DNA of 64,000 bases, from positions 1 to 64,000 of the forward strand of contig CANLRB010000015.1 in assembly GCA_947493455.1 (NCBI GenBank). The letters are read 5' to 3'. Under the pieces are notes generated by a model. That model worked only from the letters and a program-made list of their open reading frames with translations. It was not told the origin of the DNA and made no database searches. The first letter of the stretch is position 1, and every line of letters starts with the position of its first letter. The position numbers and the translations under genes are program-made. This stretch comes from an uncultured Pseudoalteromonas sp. (lineage in GTDB: Bacteria > Pseudomonadota > Gammaproteobacteria > Enterobacterales > Alteromonadaceae). Of this stretch, positions 53,054 through 63,040 are shown one piece after another.

Positions 53054-54622
53054 TTAGAATAACTGCCTTTTTACGTGTTCAGCGAAACCCGCACCGGCTT
53101 CAAGGTAAAAGTTATACGTAAAATTAACACCCATTTTTTCAAGTTCAATTTGTTGGTCGGGGTAATTGGCAATTGCAGTGACTTGGCCGTCGTAGCCTGA
53201 CGCCTTCAATTGTTCAAGCGCATAGATATTCTGTGCGTGTTTGGGCATGGCTAGCATCACCATTTCAACATCTGAATGGTTGATCCGAGTCCAAAAATCA
53301 GGGTCGGTTGCATCTGCTAAAATTACAAAACGACCGCGCTTAACATGTTTTGCCACCGCATCGGGGTTAATATCTACCCCAGCAACGGAATCTGGGTAAC
53401 TTTGCGCAATGGTACCGTATGCACCTGTACCGACGCGGCCCATACCAAAAATGAGTATTTTGGTGTTGTTTAAGTTTACTGGCATTTCTTCAGAAAGGCG
53501 TTTGCTCGATTCAAATTTAGCTAACCAGTTTTCAATTTTAACGTAGATTTCATTTGCGTAACGGTTAAGTGGTGACGCGATGATAAAGGTAATTGACACC
53601 GCCATGGCAACAACTGCAAGCCATTCACCAGTGAGCCATGATTGAGAGACGGCCAACGCACAGACAATAAGGCCAAACTCACTGTAATTTGACAGAGAAA
53701 AAGCGCCGAGTAATGACGTACGCGAACGCAGGTGAAATGCATTTGTTAATAGGTAATAGAGTATTATTTTGAGTGGTAGTACAACAACTAAGATGAGTGC
53801 TACAAACAGAGCTTGTAGTGTTAACTCTGCGTTTAGACCAATTGTTAAGAAAAAGCCAACGAGCAGTAAGTCTTTAAAGCTCAATAATGACTTAGATAGT
53901 TCACTTGCTTTTTTATGTCCGGCGAGCAACATGCCAATGATAAGTGCGCCTAAATCACCTTTAAGGCCGGCAAACTCAAATGCGTGATAGCCCACAACGA
54001 GCGCGAAGAAAAAGCCAAATAATGGCAGTACTTCACCGTGTTTTGATTTTCCGAGCATCCAATAAAAAACAGGACGTATCGCCGGCAACGTGATAAGTAG
54101 CAACAGTGCCCACATATTAGGTGATTTCCCTGTGCTTACTGCTAAAAATATGACCGCAAAGATATCTTGCATTACCAAAATACCAATCGCGATTTTGCCA
54201 TGTAAACTGGCCATTTCGCCGCGTTCTTCTAATACTTTTACCGCAAAAACGGTACTTGAAAAACTCAGTGCAAACCCAAGCAACAGGGCTGTAGATGTAT
54301 CTAACTCGTTAAATAACGGTAATGCGAGCCAACCTAAGCCAAGTAAAATACCACTAAATAACAAACTGCTTACCACAATATGAATACTAGCAGGCGCCCA
54401 TACTTGCTTTTTAAACAAATTTGCCGGTTTGAGTTTTAATCCAATACTAAAAAGTAGTAGGGTTACGCCAAGATTAGCCATGGTATTCATGATTTCGGTA
54501 TTGCCGTAGCCAGCGAGGTTTAGAATAAAGCCTGCTGCTAAGAATCCGATAAGGGGAGGTAATTTAAACTGTAAAATAATAAAGCCACAGATAAACGCTG
54601 TGGCGTAGAAAATAAGTTCCAT
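53054..54622 (-). CDS. Kef/YbaL-type cation:proton antiporter with NAD-binding domain
   Basis: This 522-residue protein has a CPA2-type antiporter region of about 12 membrane segments (1-360) and a C-terminal TrkA-N Rossmann domain at about 387-500, with ILIFGMGRVGTGAYGTI. Such proteins exchange K+ or Na+ for protons, gated by nucleotide or glutathione adducts. No KefG/KefF ancillary gene is nearby. Confidence 0.9.
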   Translation of the reverse strand: MELIFYATAFICGFIILQFKLPPLIGFLAAGFILNLAGYGNTEIMNTMANLGVTLLLFSIGLKLKPANLFKKQVWAPASIHIVVSSLLFSGILLGLGWLALPLFNELDTSTALLLGFALSFSSTVFAVKVLEERGEMASLHGKIAIGILVMQDIFAVIFLAVSTGKSPNMWALLLLITLPAIRPVFYWMLGKSKHGEVLPLFGFFFALVVGYHAFEFAGLKGDLGALIIGMLLAGHKKASELSKSLLSFKDLLLVGFFLTIGLNAELTLQALFVALILVVVLPLKIILYYLLTNAFHLRSRTSLLGAFSLSNYSEFGLIVCALAVSQSWLTGEWLAVVAMAVSITFIIASPLNRYANEIYVKIENWLAKFESSKRLSEEMPVNLNNTKILIFGMGRVGTGAYGTIAQSYPDSVAGVDINPDAVAKHVKRGRFVILADATDPDFWTRINHSDVEMVMLAMPKHAQNIYALEQLKASGYDGQVTAIANYPDQQIELEKMGVNFTYNFYLEAGAGFAEHVKRQLF

Positions 54623-54695
54623 ATTACTCGGGATTAGTTTTTTTTACAGTTTAACGAAAAAAACAACTCGCTGTTAAGAGTGATATCAAAAAATA

Positions 54696-55373
54696 CTAAT
54701 TTTTAATGTTATTTTTATATTCGCCCAGTGCAACATCCCATTCCGATGTCCAGCTTTTTACTAAATCGGTAATATGTTTTTGCGTTAGCTTTTCGGTTTC
54801 ATTTTCAAGTTGAATACCGTGACCGCCATGCACTGTCATTGCTAAAATACGATTATTGCGCGGGTTTACAACCTTAGTTTCAAGCCGAATTTCGACATCT
54901 TGATCACGCCCTCCTGCGGCATAATTGATGCTGGCGATAACAGCTCTGAATGGGATCACTTCAAGTGGCGAGAGATCTTCTGGTGATATTCTGACGGCAG
55001 TAATGGCAGGTTCAACAACCAACGTGCCTGGTTCTATGGTGTCTACGACATTAAAGTGTTTGCTGAATGTGTTGGTTATTTGTTGGTTAATATAATGACT
55101 TAATTTAGCCGCTACTTCGACGCTGAGCTGTTCGCTGTGTTGAAGTTTAGGGTAATAGATGATTGGTTTTATATAAAAACTTCTCGGGATAACAGGCGAC
55201 ACCTTGCGTGTTAACGCGTGTGCAACCCAGCGTTGATGATAGCTACCATCCTTATCTTTGATTGTTTCAAGATTTGAATAATTTGGTAAATAACCAGATG
55301 GTGTTTCTTGTGTGGTGTTGCAACCAGTGATTAATAATGCTGAAAAAACAACTAATAGTGAACAAAATTTCAT
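54696..55373 (-). CDS. DUF3313 lipoprotein
   Basis: This 225-residue lipoprotein has the lipobox LLITGC (Cys18) followed by SGYLPNYSNLE, typical of DUF3313, and the tracts VVEPAITAV and the C-terminal SWTSEWD. The function is unknown. It is divergent from the Spo0M-like gene across 168 bp of AT-rich DNA. Confidence 0.82.
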   Translation of the reverse strand: MKFCSLLVVFSALLITGCNTTQETPSGYLPNYSNLETIKDKDGSYHQRWVAHALTRKVSPVIPRSFYIKPIIYYPKLQHSEQLSVEVAAKLSHYINQQITNTFSKHFNVVDTIEPGTLVVEPAITAVRISPEDLSPLEVIPFRAVIASINYAAGGRDQDVEIRLETKVVNPRNNRILAMTVHGGHGIQLENETEKLTQKHITDLVKSWTSEWDVALGEYKNNIKN

Positions 55374-55541
55374 CGTTTCGGCTTCCTTTTTGTCTTCGCT
55401 TTATTGTCTACTAATTATATGAATTTACAATGAATAAATAAAAGATAGTAAGTATATGAACGATTAATTACATCTTTTACCTGACAATTAATAAAAAGTG
55501 TGTTTATTATCGAAATACAATAACTAAACAGGTGACTATAT

Positions 55542-56285
55542 ATGTTCAAAAAAATTTTAGCATCGGTCGGAATAGGTGCCACAAAAGTTGACACAGTATT
55601 ACATACCGAACATCTACAGCCTGGACAGAAATTTTCTGCAGAAATAATTATTAATGGCGGCGACGTTGAACAGGAGTTATCAGGGCTTGAACTCGCTTTA
55701 ATGACAAAAGTAAAAGTAAGCAGTGATGATGGCGACTATTTCACGGATCACGTTATCGATCGTTGGCGTATCGCTGACAAACGCGTCATCGAACCCGGCG
55801 AGCAAGTTGTGATCCCGTTTGAAGCGCGCTTGCATTCTGAAACACCAATCACAGAAATTGATTCGGGTCTCAATCAATCCAGAGTATGGCTTGCAACCGG
55901 TCTCAATATTGATATGGCCTTGGATGCGAGTGATAAAGATCCTCTGTTCATTTATCCTAATGAAGCGGTAAAAGCGTTTATGGAAGCGATGACGCGGTGT
56001 GGCTTTAGATTAGTTAAATCGGATGTCGAAAAAGGCTTTTTAAACACGGCAAACTTCCACTCGAATTCGGGCTGTTATCAAGAGCTCGAATATAAGCCAA
56101 CTGGCATGAGTATTTTTGGTACGCGGGAAGTGGAGTTATCGTTTGTTCCTGAAGCCCACCGCACTCATGTATTAATTGAAATAGACAGGGCTTTTTCTGG
56201 AGATGGTTACATTGATATGACAGTCGAACATGACCAAGTTAATGTGAATCAACTCTGTGATCAGCTTGAACACCTCTTAAACTAA
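55542..56285 (+). CDS. Spo0M family arrestin-like protein
   Basis: This 247-residue soluble protein starts behind AGGTGA. Its tracts (MFKKILASVGIGATKVDTVL, LQPGQKFSAEIIINGGD, IPFEARLHSETPIT) are those of Spo0M, an arrestin-fold protein that affects sporulation in Bacillus. In non-sporulating proteobacteria the role is unknown. It precedes elaA by 76 bp. Confidence 0.9.
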   Translation: MFKKILASVGIGATKVDTVLHTEHLQPGQKFSAEIIINGGDVEQELSGLELALMTKVKVSSDDGDYFTDHVIDRWRIADKRVIEPGEQVVIPFEARLHSETPITEIDSGLNQSRVWLATGLNIDMALDASDKDPLFIYPNEAVKAFMEAMTRCGFRLVKSDVEKGFLNTANFHSNSGCYQELEYKPTGMSIFGTREVELSFVPEAHRTHVLIEIDRAFSGDGYIDMTVEHDQVNVNQLCDQLEHLLN

Positions 56286-56361
56286 CCTTTTGCGCCAGGC
56301 GGATTACGCTAATTTATCGTCTAAATTAAATCTAGCCTGGCATTTATTGGAATTTAAAGCC

Positions 56362-56838
56362 ATGTCTTATGATTTGCAAACCCTTCGTTTTCACGATCTT
56401 TCTATCGATTTATTTTATGAAATAGTAACGCAGCGGATCGCCGTATTTGTGGTCGAGCAAGACTGTCCTTATCAAGAAATCGACGAATTAGATAATCATT
56501 GTCAAACCCGACATCTCGTTATTGGCTCTGATAGTCGACTAGCCGCATATGCGCGCTGTCTAGCACCTGGTACAAGTTATACCGACTACGCCAGTATTGG
56601 TCGCGTGCTTGTGCCGCAAGAGGAGCGGGGTAAGGGGCTTGCGAATAGGTTGATGGTTAGTGCCATTGAATGCTGTCAAACGCTCTGGCCACAGCATGAT
56701 ATAAAAATATCGGCGCAGCGTTACTTAGTGGAGTTTTATTTAAGTTTAGGCTTTGAACAAGTCGGTGAGTCGTATTTAGAAGATGGCATTCCACATCAAG
56801 CGATGGTATTACAACAAATTGAACGCCCCACAAATTAA
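56362..56838 (+). CDS. elaA: GNAT acetyltransferase ElaA
   Basis: This 158-residue protein starts at ATG 56362; a TTG-started extension to 56290 is less likely. It carries the ElaA opening FYEIVTQRIAVFVVEQDCPYQEIDELD and the acetyl-CoA loop VPQEERGKGLANRLM. It acetylates an unknown small substrate. A terminator overlaps its stop codon. Confidence 0.88.
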   Translation: MSYDLQTLRFHDLSIDLFYEIVTQRIAVFVVEQDCPYQEIDELDNHCQTRHLVIGSDSRLAAYARCLAPGTSYTDYASIGRVLVPQEERGKGLANRLMVSAIECCQTLWPQHDIKISAQRYLVEFYLSLGFEQVGESYLEDGIPHQAMVLQQIERPTN

Positions 56839-56850
56839 CGGGGCGTTTTA
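56822..56850 (+). terminator. Intrinsic terminator overlapping the elaA stop
   Basis: AACGCCCC and GGGGCGTT pair around a 10-nt loop that contains the TAA stop; TTTTAA follows. Confidence 0.8.
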
Positions 56851-56862
56851 ATGCGAGGCTTA

Positions 56863-58218
56863 TTACCAATCGATAATTTTACTCAGAAAAACGAGTGAAA
56901 TCGCGATAGGGCAAACGAACTTGATATACCAAGGCCAAATTTTCCAGAAAAATGTTGCGCCGATTTCAGGGCTACCTTGTTCAATCTCTTTGAGTAAACT
57001 TGTTCTATTCCATAGCCAACCGACAAACAAACAACACATTAAACCAAGCAAGGGTTGCCCGTATTGCGTTGTTAGGGCTATAACAAAACCAAATAGACTT
57101 GAGAAATTGAATAAGATGGTAAAGCTGACAAGAGTAATGATTGCCCCCATGCCAAACGTTGCTTGCATGCGGGTAAGGCCAAACTGTTCGACGACATAAG
57201 AAACTGGAGCTTCAAGCAGTGAAATTGACGACGTCAGCGCCGCGATTGTCATTAATGCAAAGAATGCAAAACCAATAAATAATCCGATATCACCCATCGA
57301 ATCAAATAGCGCAGGAAGCACGGTAAATACTAGCGTATCTTCTGAAAGTAATTGACCAGTTTCAGAGAAAATTTGTACGCCAAGTTCTTGTGCAACATAC
57401 ATCGCTGGAATTATCAGTAGACCCGCTACAAACGCAATAAACACATCAATTAATGTCACATAGGTCCCAAGTGCGACTATATTTTCTTTTTTGCTAATAT
57501 ACGAGCCATAAATGATCATCACACTGGTGCCTAAAGAAAGCGAGAAAAAGGCTTGGCCTAACGCGCTAATCAATAGCTTTGGTTCTAAAATAAGGCTAAA
57601 GTCGGGTACGAGGTAAGCTTTTAGACCTTTCATTGCACCCTCTTGCATAAATACATAGACAATAAGCGCAAATAATATGGTCAGAAGGGCAGGCATTAAA
57701 CGCTTAGACCATTTTTCAATACCATTTTCGATACCACGGCTAATAATGGCAACGGTTAGAAGAATAAATGCGGCTGTAAATACAAGATCGCGTGATAATG
57801 ATTGCGTACTTAACCAGTTAGCAACCGTATCTTGGCTTGCGACTTGAGCGACCGGTTCAAGTGTTGCCGTCATCATCCAACCCGCAACAATTGAATAAAA
57901 GCTCAGAATAAGGCCTGCACATATAATACCACCAAAACCGACCGCGAATGCGCCCGCTTTTTGCGCTTTTGTTTTAGAAATCTTTTGCAGTGACTTAACT
58001 GCATTCGCTTGTCCATGTCGGCCGACAATAAGTTCTGCCATCAATGCAGGGTAGGCCAAACAAAATGCGAGCACTAAATATGCGAGAACAAACGCCGCGC
58101 CGCCATTTGATGCCGTTTGTGTTGGGAAACCCCAGATATTACCTAATCCTACGGCAGAACCGGCTGCCGCCATAATAAAACCGATGCGAGAGCTGAACTC
58201 TCCTCTAACTGAACTCAT
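56863..58218 (-). CDS. Neurotransmitter:sodium symporter family transporter
   Basis: This 451-residue protein from ATG 58218 has about 11 membrane helices. The NSS signature is FIMAAAGSAVGLGNIWGFPTQTASNGG, with the unwound first helix that binds Na+ and substrate. It imports an amino acid or related solute with Na+. The bacterial short form (11 helices) is common in marine species. The substrate is unknown. Confidence 0.92.
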   Translation of the reverse strand: MSSVRGEFSSRIGFIMAAAGSAVGLGNIWGFPTQTASNGGAAFVLAYLVLAFCLAYPALMAELIVGRHGQANAVKSLQKISKTKAQKAGAFAVGFGGIICAGLILSFYSIVAGWMMTATLEPVAQVASQDTVANWLSTQSLSRDLVFTAAFILLTVAIISRGIENGIEKWSKRLMPALLTILFALIVYVFMQEGAMKGLKAYLVPDFSLILEPKLLISALGQAFFSLSLGTSVMIIYGSYISKKENIVALGTYVTLIDVFIAFVAGLLIIPAMYVAQELGVQIFSETGQLLSEDTLVFTVLPALFDSMGDIGLFIGFAFFALMTIAALTSSISLLEAPVSYVVEQFGLTRMQATFGMGAIITLVSFTILFNFSSLFGFVIALTTQYGQPLLGLMCCLFVGWLWNRTSLLKEIEQGSPEIGATFFWKIWPWYIKFVCPIAISLVFLSKIIDW

Positions 58219-58374
58219 ATAATTATTCTCTTTCTTAATCAGCGAACACAATCTACAAGAAATAGGTTGAAATAAAAAGAGGTAATTTAGCTCTTGTGCG
58301 GGCGTACGGTGAGAATGTGCTATGAAATCAAAAAAATTTTATCCAGTCATTCAGTTTATATCGGGCGAATATGG

Positions 58375-59682
58375 CTAACGTTCATCGATGTGCTGTTGTC
58401 GTGGGCACGTGCGCGGCAATCGAATTGTGAATTTAGCACCGTGTAATGTCGTAGATTGTCCAATTTGAATGGAACCAAAGTGCCAATCGATGACTTTCGC
58501 GACAATTGCAAGGCCAAGACCATAGTTTTTGCCGGCGCGGTTACGATGTTTTTCTTGTTGATAGAATGGTTGTAATACTTTATCTATGTGCGCATTATCG
58601 ATGCCAGGACCATCGTCTTCAACTTCAATAAACGTGTCAATTTGCGTTTGTGTCACAGTAATCATGATTTTAGATGTAGCGAAATCACACGCATTACTCA
58701 AAAGGTTTGTCAGTGCGCGCGATAACCAGTGACTGTCGGCAACAACAAATACATCATTGATATTAACGTCAATGCTAAGCTGCTTATCAATGACTTTTGG
58801 TTCGACTTGGGCGACGCTGATATTAATAACTTGTTCGAGCGCAAAGGATTCTGGGTTTATTTGCTGCGATTTTTGCTCGAGCGTTGCAAATTCAAGGTAG
58901 GTATCGAGCATACATTCCATTTGGTCGAGATCATCTTCCATGCGTTGCAAATAGCGAGTGCGTTTTTCCTCATCGCGGGCATCAATCGCGGCATCAAGAC
59001 CAAATCGTAAACAGGCCACAGGGGTACGTATATCGTGCGACAAACTAGACGCCAATAATTGATTCTCTTCAATTAACTTTTGAATTTGCGAAGCCATTCG
59101 ATTGAACGCAACTTCCACATCTTTGATATAGGTGAGTCGATTGTTGTCGATTCGAGCTGATAAGTCGCCATTGGCAAAGCGGATTGCTTTTTGATTGAGT
59201 AGCGAAAGTCGTGTTGTTAAAGGTGATAGCCAAACCCACATAAATATGCAAATACCGAAATAAAAACCGACGGTCAGAAAAAGATCAAAATTGGAATGGC
59301 TTTGATTTGGTTTGTCGAGACGCAACTGAATATGATGCTCTGGAAAGACGCTGGTACTTTTTAAAACGTAAAACCCGACTTCGTCTTCAAGCACAAGTCC
59401 GCCGGGTGCTTTTAACTCGTTGATGACTGATGGCGGCATCGCTAAATTTGCGTTGCTATGAAAGGTCATATCGAGATTAAACTGTTCGCTAATTTGATTG
59501 GTATAATTGACACGTTGTGTTTTTGGCTGCGCTGCTATTTGCGCAGCAAAGCCGTCAACCAACTGCTTTTGCAATACAAAGCTGTCGTCATCAGGCATTT
59601 CGCTGACATGATCAATTAACCAACCTAATATAAACGAGCTTATCAATGCACCCGCGATTAAGCTTAAGTAGAGCTTTTTCAT
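58375..59682 (-). CDS. Membrane histidine kinase (RstB-like), cassette 2
   Basis: This 435-residue kinase has membrane helices at about 3-23 and 132-152 bounding a periplasmic domain of about 110 residues, then HAMP (about 152-205). The phosphoacceptor is H216 in SSLSHDIRTPVACLRF, with N box NLLSNACDFA, G1 DDGPGIDNA and G2 YGLGLAIVAKV. It starts immediately after the RR stop (TAAATG). It parallels the kinase of cassette 1 (43148-44383), although the sensor domains look different. Confidence 0.92.
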   Translation of the reverse strand: MKKLYLSLIAGALISSFILGWLIDHVSEMPDDDSFVLQKQLVDGFAAQIAAQPKTQRVNYTNQISEQFNLDMTFHSNANLAMPPSVINELKAPGGLVLEDEVGFYVLKSTSVFPEHHIQLRLDKPNQSHSNFDLFLTVGFYFGICIFMWVWLSPLTTRLSLLNQKAIRFANGDLSARIDNNRLTYIKDVEVAFNRMASQIQKLIEENQLLASSLSHDIRTPVACLRFGLDAAIDARDEEKRTRYLQRMEDDLDQMECMLDTYLEFATLEQKSQQINPESFALEQVINISVAQVEPKVIDKQLSIDVNINDVFVVADSHWLSRALTNLLSNACDFATSKIMITVTQTQIDTFIEVEDDGPGIDNAHIDKVLQPFYQQEKHRNRAGKNYGLGLAIVAKVIDWHFGSIQIGQSTTLHGAKFTIRLPRTCPRQQHIDER

Positions 59683-60387
59683 TTACTGCCAAGCTTGTGA
59701 TACAAATAAATAGCCTTTGCCCCAAATTGTTTTAATGCGTTCAGGGTTTTGCGGATCATCATTTAACTTTTTACGAAGTGCTGAAATCAATACATCAACA
59801 CTGCGGTCAAGACCATCGTATTCGCGTCCTTTTGTCGCCATAAATACAGCGTCACGGTCCATCACTTGGTCGGCATTTTTCGCTAAAAAGCTGAGTAGCG
59901 AAAATTCAGCATTCGAAAGAGTGAGCTTTTCGTCACTGAGATAAATATCTCTTGATAGTAAATCGATACTCAGTTGCCCAACAATGACTTTGTCTTGTGT
60001 GGATGCCTCCTCTTGTTGGCTTGTATTGCGCAGAGCTGCGTGAATACGAGCGAGCAGGGCGCGAGGTCTGACTGGTTTGACTATGTAATCGGTAGCACCG
60101 ACTTCAAGACCTATCACTTCATCAATTTCGTCACCTTTGGCCGTCAGCATCAGAATCGGCTGCTGGTAAAAGCTCGATAGTTCACGGCACACGCTAATAC
60201 CATCTTTGCCAGGTAGCATGACATCTAATAAAATTAGTTTTGGCTGATGTTGTTTAACGAGATCAATAACTTCGTCACCACGGTGGCACAAAATGACTTC
60301 AAAACCCTGTTCACTGAGATATTCATTAACCCATTGGGCAAGCGAAATATCATCTTCGACTAATAAAATTTTACCGTATGCGTCCAT
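59683..60387 (-). CDS. OmpR/RstA-type response regulator, cassette 2
   Basis: This 234-residue protein starts at ATG 60387, supported by GGAGG 8 nt upstream; the ATG shares a base with the DUF3019 stop (TAATG). The phosphoacceptor is D55 in LILLDVMLPGKDG. The output domain has GREYDGLDRSVDVLISALRKKL and IKTIWGKGYLFV, strongly alike to cassette 1's regulator. It probably controls its own cassette. Confidence 0.93.
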   Translation of the reverse strand: MDAYGKILLVEDDISLAQWVNEYLSEQGFEVILCHRGDEVIDLVKQHQPKLILLDVMLPGKDGISVCRELSSFYQQPILMLTAKGDEIDEVIGLEVGATDYIVKPVRPRALLARIHAALRNTSQQEEASTQDKVIVGQLSIDLLSRDIYLSDEKLTLSNAEFSLLSFLAKNADQVMDRDAVFMATKGREYDGLDRSVDVLISALRKKLNDDPQNPERIKTIWGKGYLFVSQAWQ

Positions 60388-60791
60388 TAGAATAGCCTCC
60401 ATCGACGTTTCTTTTGCTTGTTTTTATATACCCAGGATACTTCCACTGGGGCAGTATACAGAGCTTGACCGGTGGATATATCAACCAGTTGAAAATTAAC
60501 TGTTTGTTTTGCATTAAATTGATAGGAAACAGATCCTGTTTGGCGATTTTGCCAACACTGTATAAAGGTTTTCTCATTTACTTTTTGTAAGCAGTAATTG
60601 CCTTGCAAAGGTGCCTGCCAAGACATTTCGATGTCAGCGTAACAGGTTCTTCCTTCACGCAGCGCGACACACTTGTTAGGTGTAGCAAAGAGCTGTAGCG
60701 CTTGGGACGACGCTTCATTTGCGTCACTGCGCGCGTCACTTGCAATGAGTAGAATACTAAAATAAAAGACGTTCCTTGTCTTAGAATACAT
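60387..60791 (-). CDS. DUF3019 periplasmic protein, cassette 2
   Basis: This 134-residue protein has a signal-like N-terminus (about 1-22). The four cysteines are C41, C50, C67 and C79, against C36, C45, C62 and C72 in cassette 1; the first two spacings (9 and 17) are identical. Shared tracts include PN.C, the W.AP/W.LP turn, CW.N..TGS.SY and a basic aromatic tail (KKRRWRLF). It overlaps the barrel gene by 11 bp and the RR start by 1 bp. Function unknown. Confidence 0.82.
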   Translation of the reverse strand: MYSKTRNVFYFSILLIASDARSDANEASSQALQLFATPNKCVALREGRTCYADIEMSWQAPLQGNYCLQKVNEKTFIQCWQNRQTGSVSYQFNAKQTVNFQLVDISTGQALYTAPVEVSWVYKNKQKKRRWRLF

Positions 60792-61641
60792 AGCGCACGC
60801 CTATTTTTGCTTTAATTTGCATGTCATCATCAACAATGGGACTGTCTGTTACTTCACTCGAATACCAATTAACCAGTAGTCCATTTAAAAACACCCAATC
60901 TTCGGATATCGGGTATTCACTATGAAATTCAAACAACAGACCAAAACTTTGGCTAGGTTGATATATTGGTCTAACATCCGTCGCTTCTTGTTCACTTACA
61001 CCATAATAGTAATTTGTGAAATCAGACGAATAAATATGGTAGCCGGTGCCAAAACGAAACTCCCAATTTTGCCAATCGACAATCGTCGAGACAAATCCGC
61101 TGGCGAGATAGCTTTGATGGCTTTTCGATATATCATGCAGTAATTCAAAGGAGATTTGGGTATCGTCGAAGCGGCGAGATAAGCGTAATCCGGCTGCAAA
61201 ATCGCCTTTTCTTTCAGTTATTCCAGCCAGCTCATCGACCGGTTTTTTATTATTGTAAAACGGACCTTCTTCATTAAATCCGTCCTGAATATCAGTGGAA
61301 ATAATATCAAGACTCCAATTGTATTGGTCGACTAGGTTATAACCAATAATAAAACCGCCGCTGAGTTGGCTATTGTCAATATCGAGGTAAAAGCGATCGT
61401 ACGAGAGAGCAATATTGACATCTAGTTCGAGGCCGTCATCGTACTCGACACCCGCTAAATAATGTTTATCAATATAGTATCCGGCACCAAAACTCCAATC
61501 CCATGCAAACCCGTCGGTAGGCTCTAGCTGATTATCGGCATAAAACCGGTTACTCGCAACGGCCTGTTGACAGGCTAAGAGTAAACTTAGAAGTAATATT
61601 AATTTGGCAGCAAACTGCATGAAAACTCGATTTATTGGCAT
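60781..61641 (-). CDS. MipA/OmpV-like outer-membrane barrel, cassette 2
   Basis: This 286-residue protein has a signal peptide (about 1-29, ending AVAS) and a beta-barrel with WSFGAGYYIDKHYL, LLHDISKS and the hallmark TNYYYGVSE, ending RYVF. It is the paralogue of the barrel at 41247-42053. Its final codons overlap the DUF3019 start by 11 bp, exactly as in cassette 1. No strong ribosome site precedes the ATG. Confidence 0.85.
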   Translation of the reverse strand: MPINRVFMQFAAKLILLLSLLLACQQAVASNRFYADNQLEPTDGFAWDWSFGAGYYIDKHYLAGVEYDDGLELDVNIALSYDRFYLDIDNSQLSGGFIIGYNLVDQYNWSLDIISTDIQDGFNEEGPFYNNKKPVDELAGITERKGDFAAGLRLSRRFDDTQISFELLHDISKSHQSYLASGFVSTIVDWQNWEFRFGTGYHIYSSDFTNYYYGVSEQEATDVRPIYQPSQSFGLLFEFHSEYPISEDWVFLNGLLVNWYSSEVTDSPIVDDDMQIKAKIGVRYVF

Positions 61642-61800
61642 AGTGTGAAGTGTATTGTATTGTTAATTTCGTTTTTAAAACTGTAAAAAATTGTATTTTT
61701 GTGTGTTGTCATAATATAAGTAACTTGAGCGCGAGTCACAAGTACCACATTTTTTAGCGGCTGTGATACAATATCGCTGGTTAATTGTGGTCCTTATTAT

Positions 61801-62958
61801 ATGTGTATGCGCTGGCTTTATTTATTTTCTTTTTTCACTTGTTTTTCGATTAATGCTCGACAAGTCGATTTTAATACCCTGCTCAATGATTATCAGCAAG
61901 TGCTCGAGGCCAAGCTCAAAAAGAAAGGGATCCCAGGGGCGGCATTGTCAATTGTGTCAAAGAAGCACCCAAGTTATGTTTACGCTTATGGTAAAACGAG
62001 CCATAAAAGTAATCGAAAAGTGACTCGGAAAACGCGGTTTCGTTTAGCGTCGGTGTCAAAAACGTTTGCGGGTTCGTTAAGTGCAAAACTGATTGAACAG
62101 CAACACTTTGATCTTGATGATACTGTTGCCAAGTATTTACCTGATTTTTACTTTGAAACCCGCGACAAAAAATTAAGAATTAAACATCTTATTAGCCATT
62201 CAAGCGGGTTGGTACCGAATGCATACGACAATTTAATCGAGTCGCGCATGGCGTATGATTCGATTGTTAAACGACTATCAAATGTAGAACCCATATGTAG
62301 TCCTGGGCGCTGTTATGGCTATCAGAATGTGATGTTTAGTCTAATTGGTGATGTAATTGAACAAAGTACCGGGCTTAGCTATCAAAAATGGCTTGACCAA
62401 TTCATTTTCAAACCACTAAATATGCGTAAAGCGGGTGTCGGTTATGCGCATATGACACAAGATGATGATTATGCGCGGCCCCATGTTCGCGCACGAAAAC
62501 GATGGTATGTGACTCAACTAAAAGAAAACTACTATAAGGTCGGCCCTGCTGCTGGAGTTAATGCCAGTGCTGACGATATGGTGCAGTGGTTAAAAGCGCA
62601 ATTAGGTATGTACCCCAATGTCTTATCGCCGAGTGCGCTTAAGTTGCAAGTTAATCCGCAAATTGCGACCAAGAAAGAGCTAAAGCGTCGAATTTGGCGA
62701 CAATATGTTAACCAAGCTCATTATGGTTTAGGTTGGCGTATCTACGATTATCAAGGAATTACTTTGTATTACCACAGTGGCTGGGTACAAGGGTATCGGG
62801 CTGATATTGTTATCGTGCCAGAACTTGAACTTGGCTATAGCTTAATGCTTAACGCAGAAGCGGGCATTATTAATGAGCTCACGAATGACTTTCTGCAATT
62901 AGCTTTAAATCACAACAAGACCAGCATCACAAATTCGCTCAATATGACTACAAAATAA
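61801..62958 (+). CDS. Class C beta-lactamase-fold serine hydrolase, exported
   Basis: This 385-residue protein has a signal peptide (about 1-20) and the penicillin-binding fold. The nucleophile motif is SVSK (S84, K87), the second motif is YQN in CYGYQNVMF, and the third is HSG in YYHSGWVQGY. HSG in place of KTG indicates an esterase or D-aminopeptidase/PBP4*-like hydrolase rather than a true beta-lactamase. It stands alone, divergent from cassette 2 (159-bp gap). Confidence 0.88.
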   Translation: MCMRWLYLFSFFTCFSINARQVDFNTLLNDYQQVLEAKLKKKGIPGAALSIVSKKHPSYVYAYGKTSHKSNRKVTRKTRFRLASVSKTFAGSLSAKLIEQQHFDLDDTVAKYLPDFYFETRDKKLRIKHLISHSSGLVPNAYDNLIESRMAYDSIVKRLSNVEPICSPGRCYGYQNVMFSLIGDVIEQSTGLSYQKWLDQFIFKPLNMRKAGVGYAHMTQDDDYARPHVRARKRWYVTQLKENYYKVGPAAGVNASADDMVQWLKAQLGMYPNVLSPSALKLQVNPQIATKKELKRRIWRQYVNQAHYGLGWRIYDYQGITLYYHSGWVQGYRADIVIVPELELGYSLMLNAEAGIINELTNDFLQLALNHNKTSITNSLNMTTK

Positions 62959-62991
62959 CCAACTGGCACTTTGTACATATTTTGAAACAAT

Positions 62992-63019
62992 AAAAAAACC
63001 AGCATATGCTGGTTTTTTT
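62992..63019. terminator. Bidirectional terminator between serine hydrolase and yhbY
   Basis: AAAAAAACCAGCAT pairs with ATGCTGGTTTTTTT as an uninterrupted palindrome, serving both convergent genes. Confidence 0.9.
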
Positions 63020-63040
63020 ATTGGCTTATCGGTTGCTTTA

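Noticed and set aside
61801-62958. Calling the serine hydrolase an antibiotic-resistance beta-lactamase
   Set aside because: The third motif is HSG rather than KTG, and the context gives no resistance link, so only the fold is claimed.
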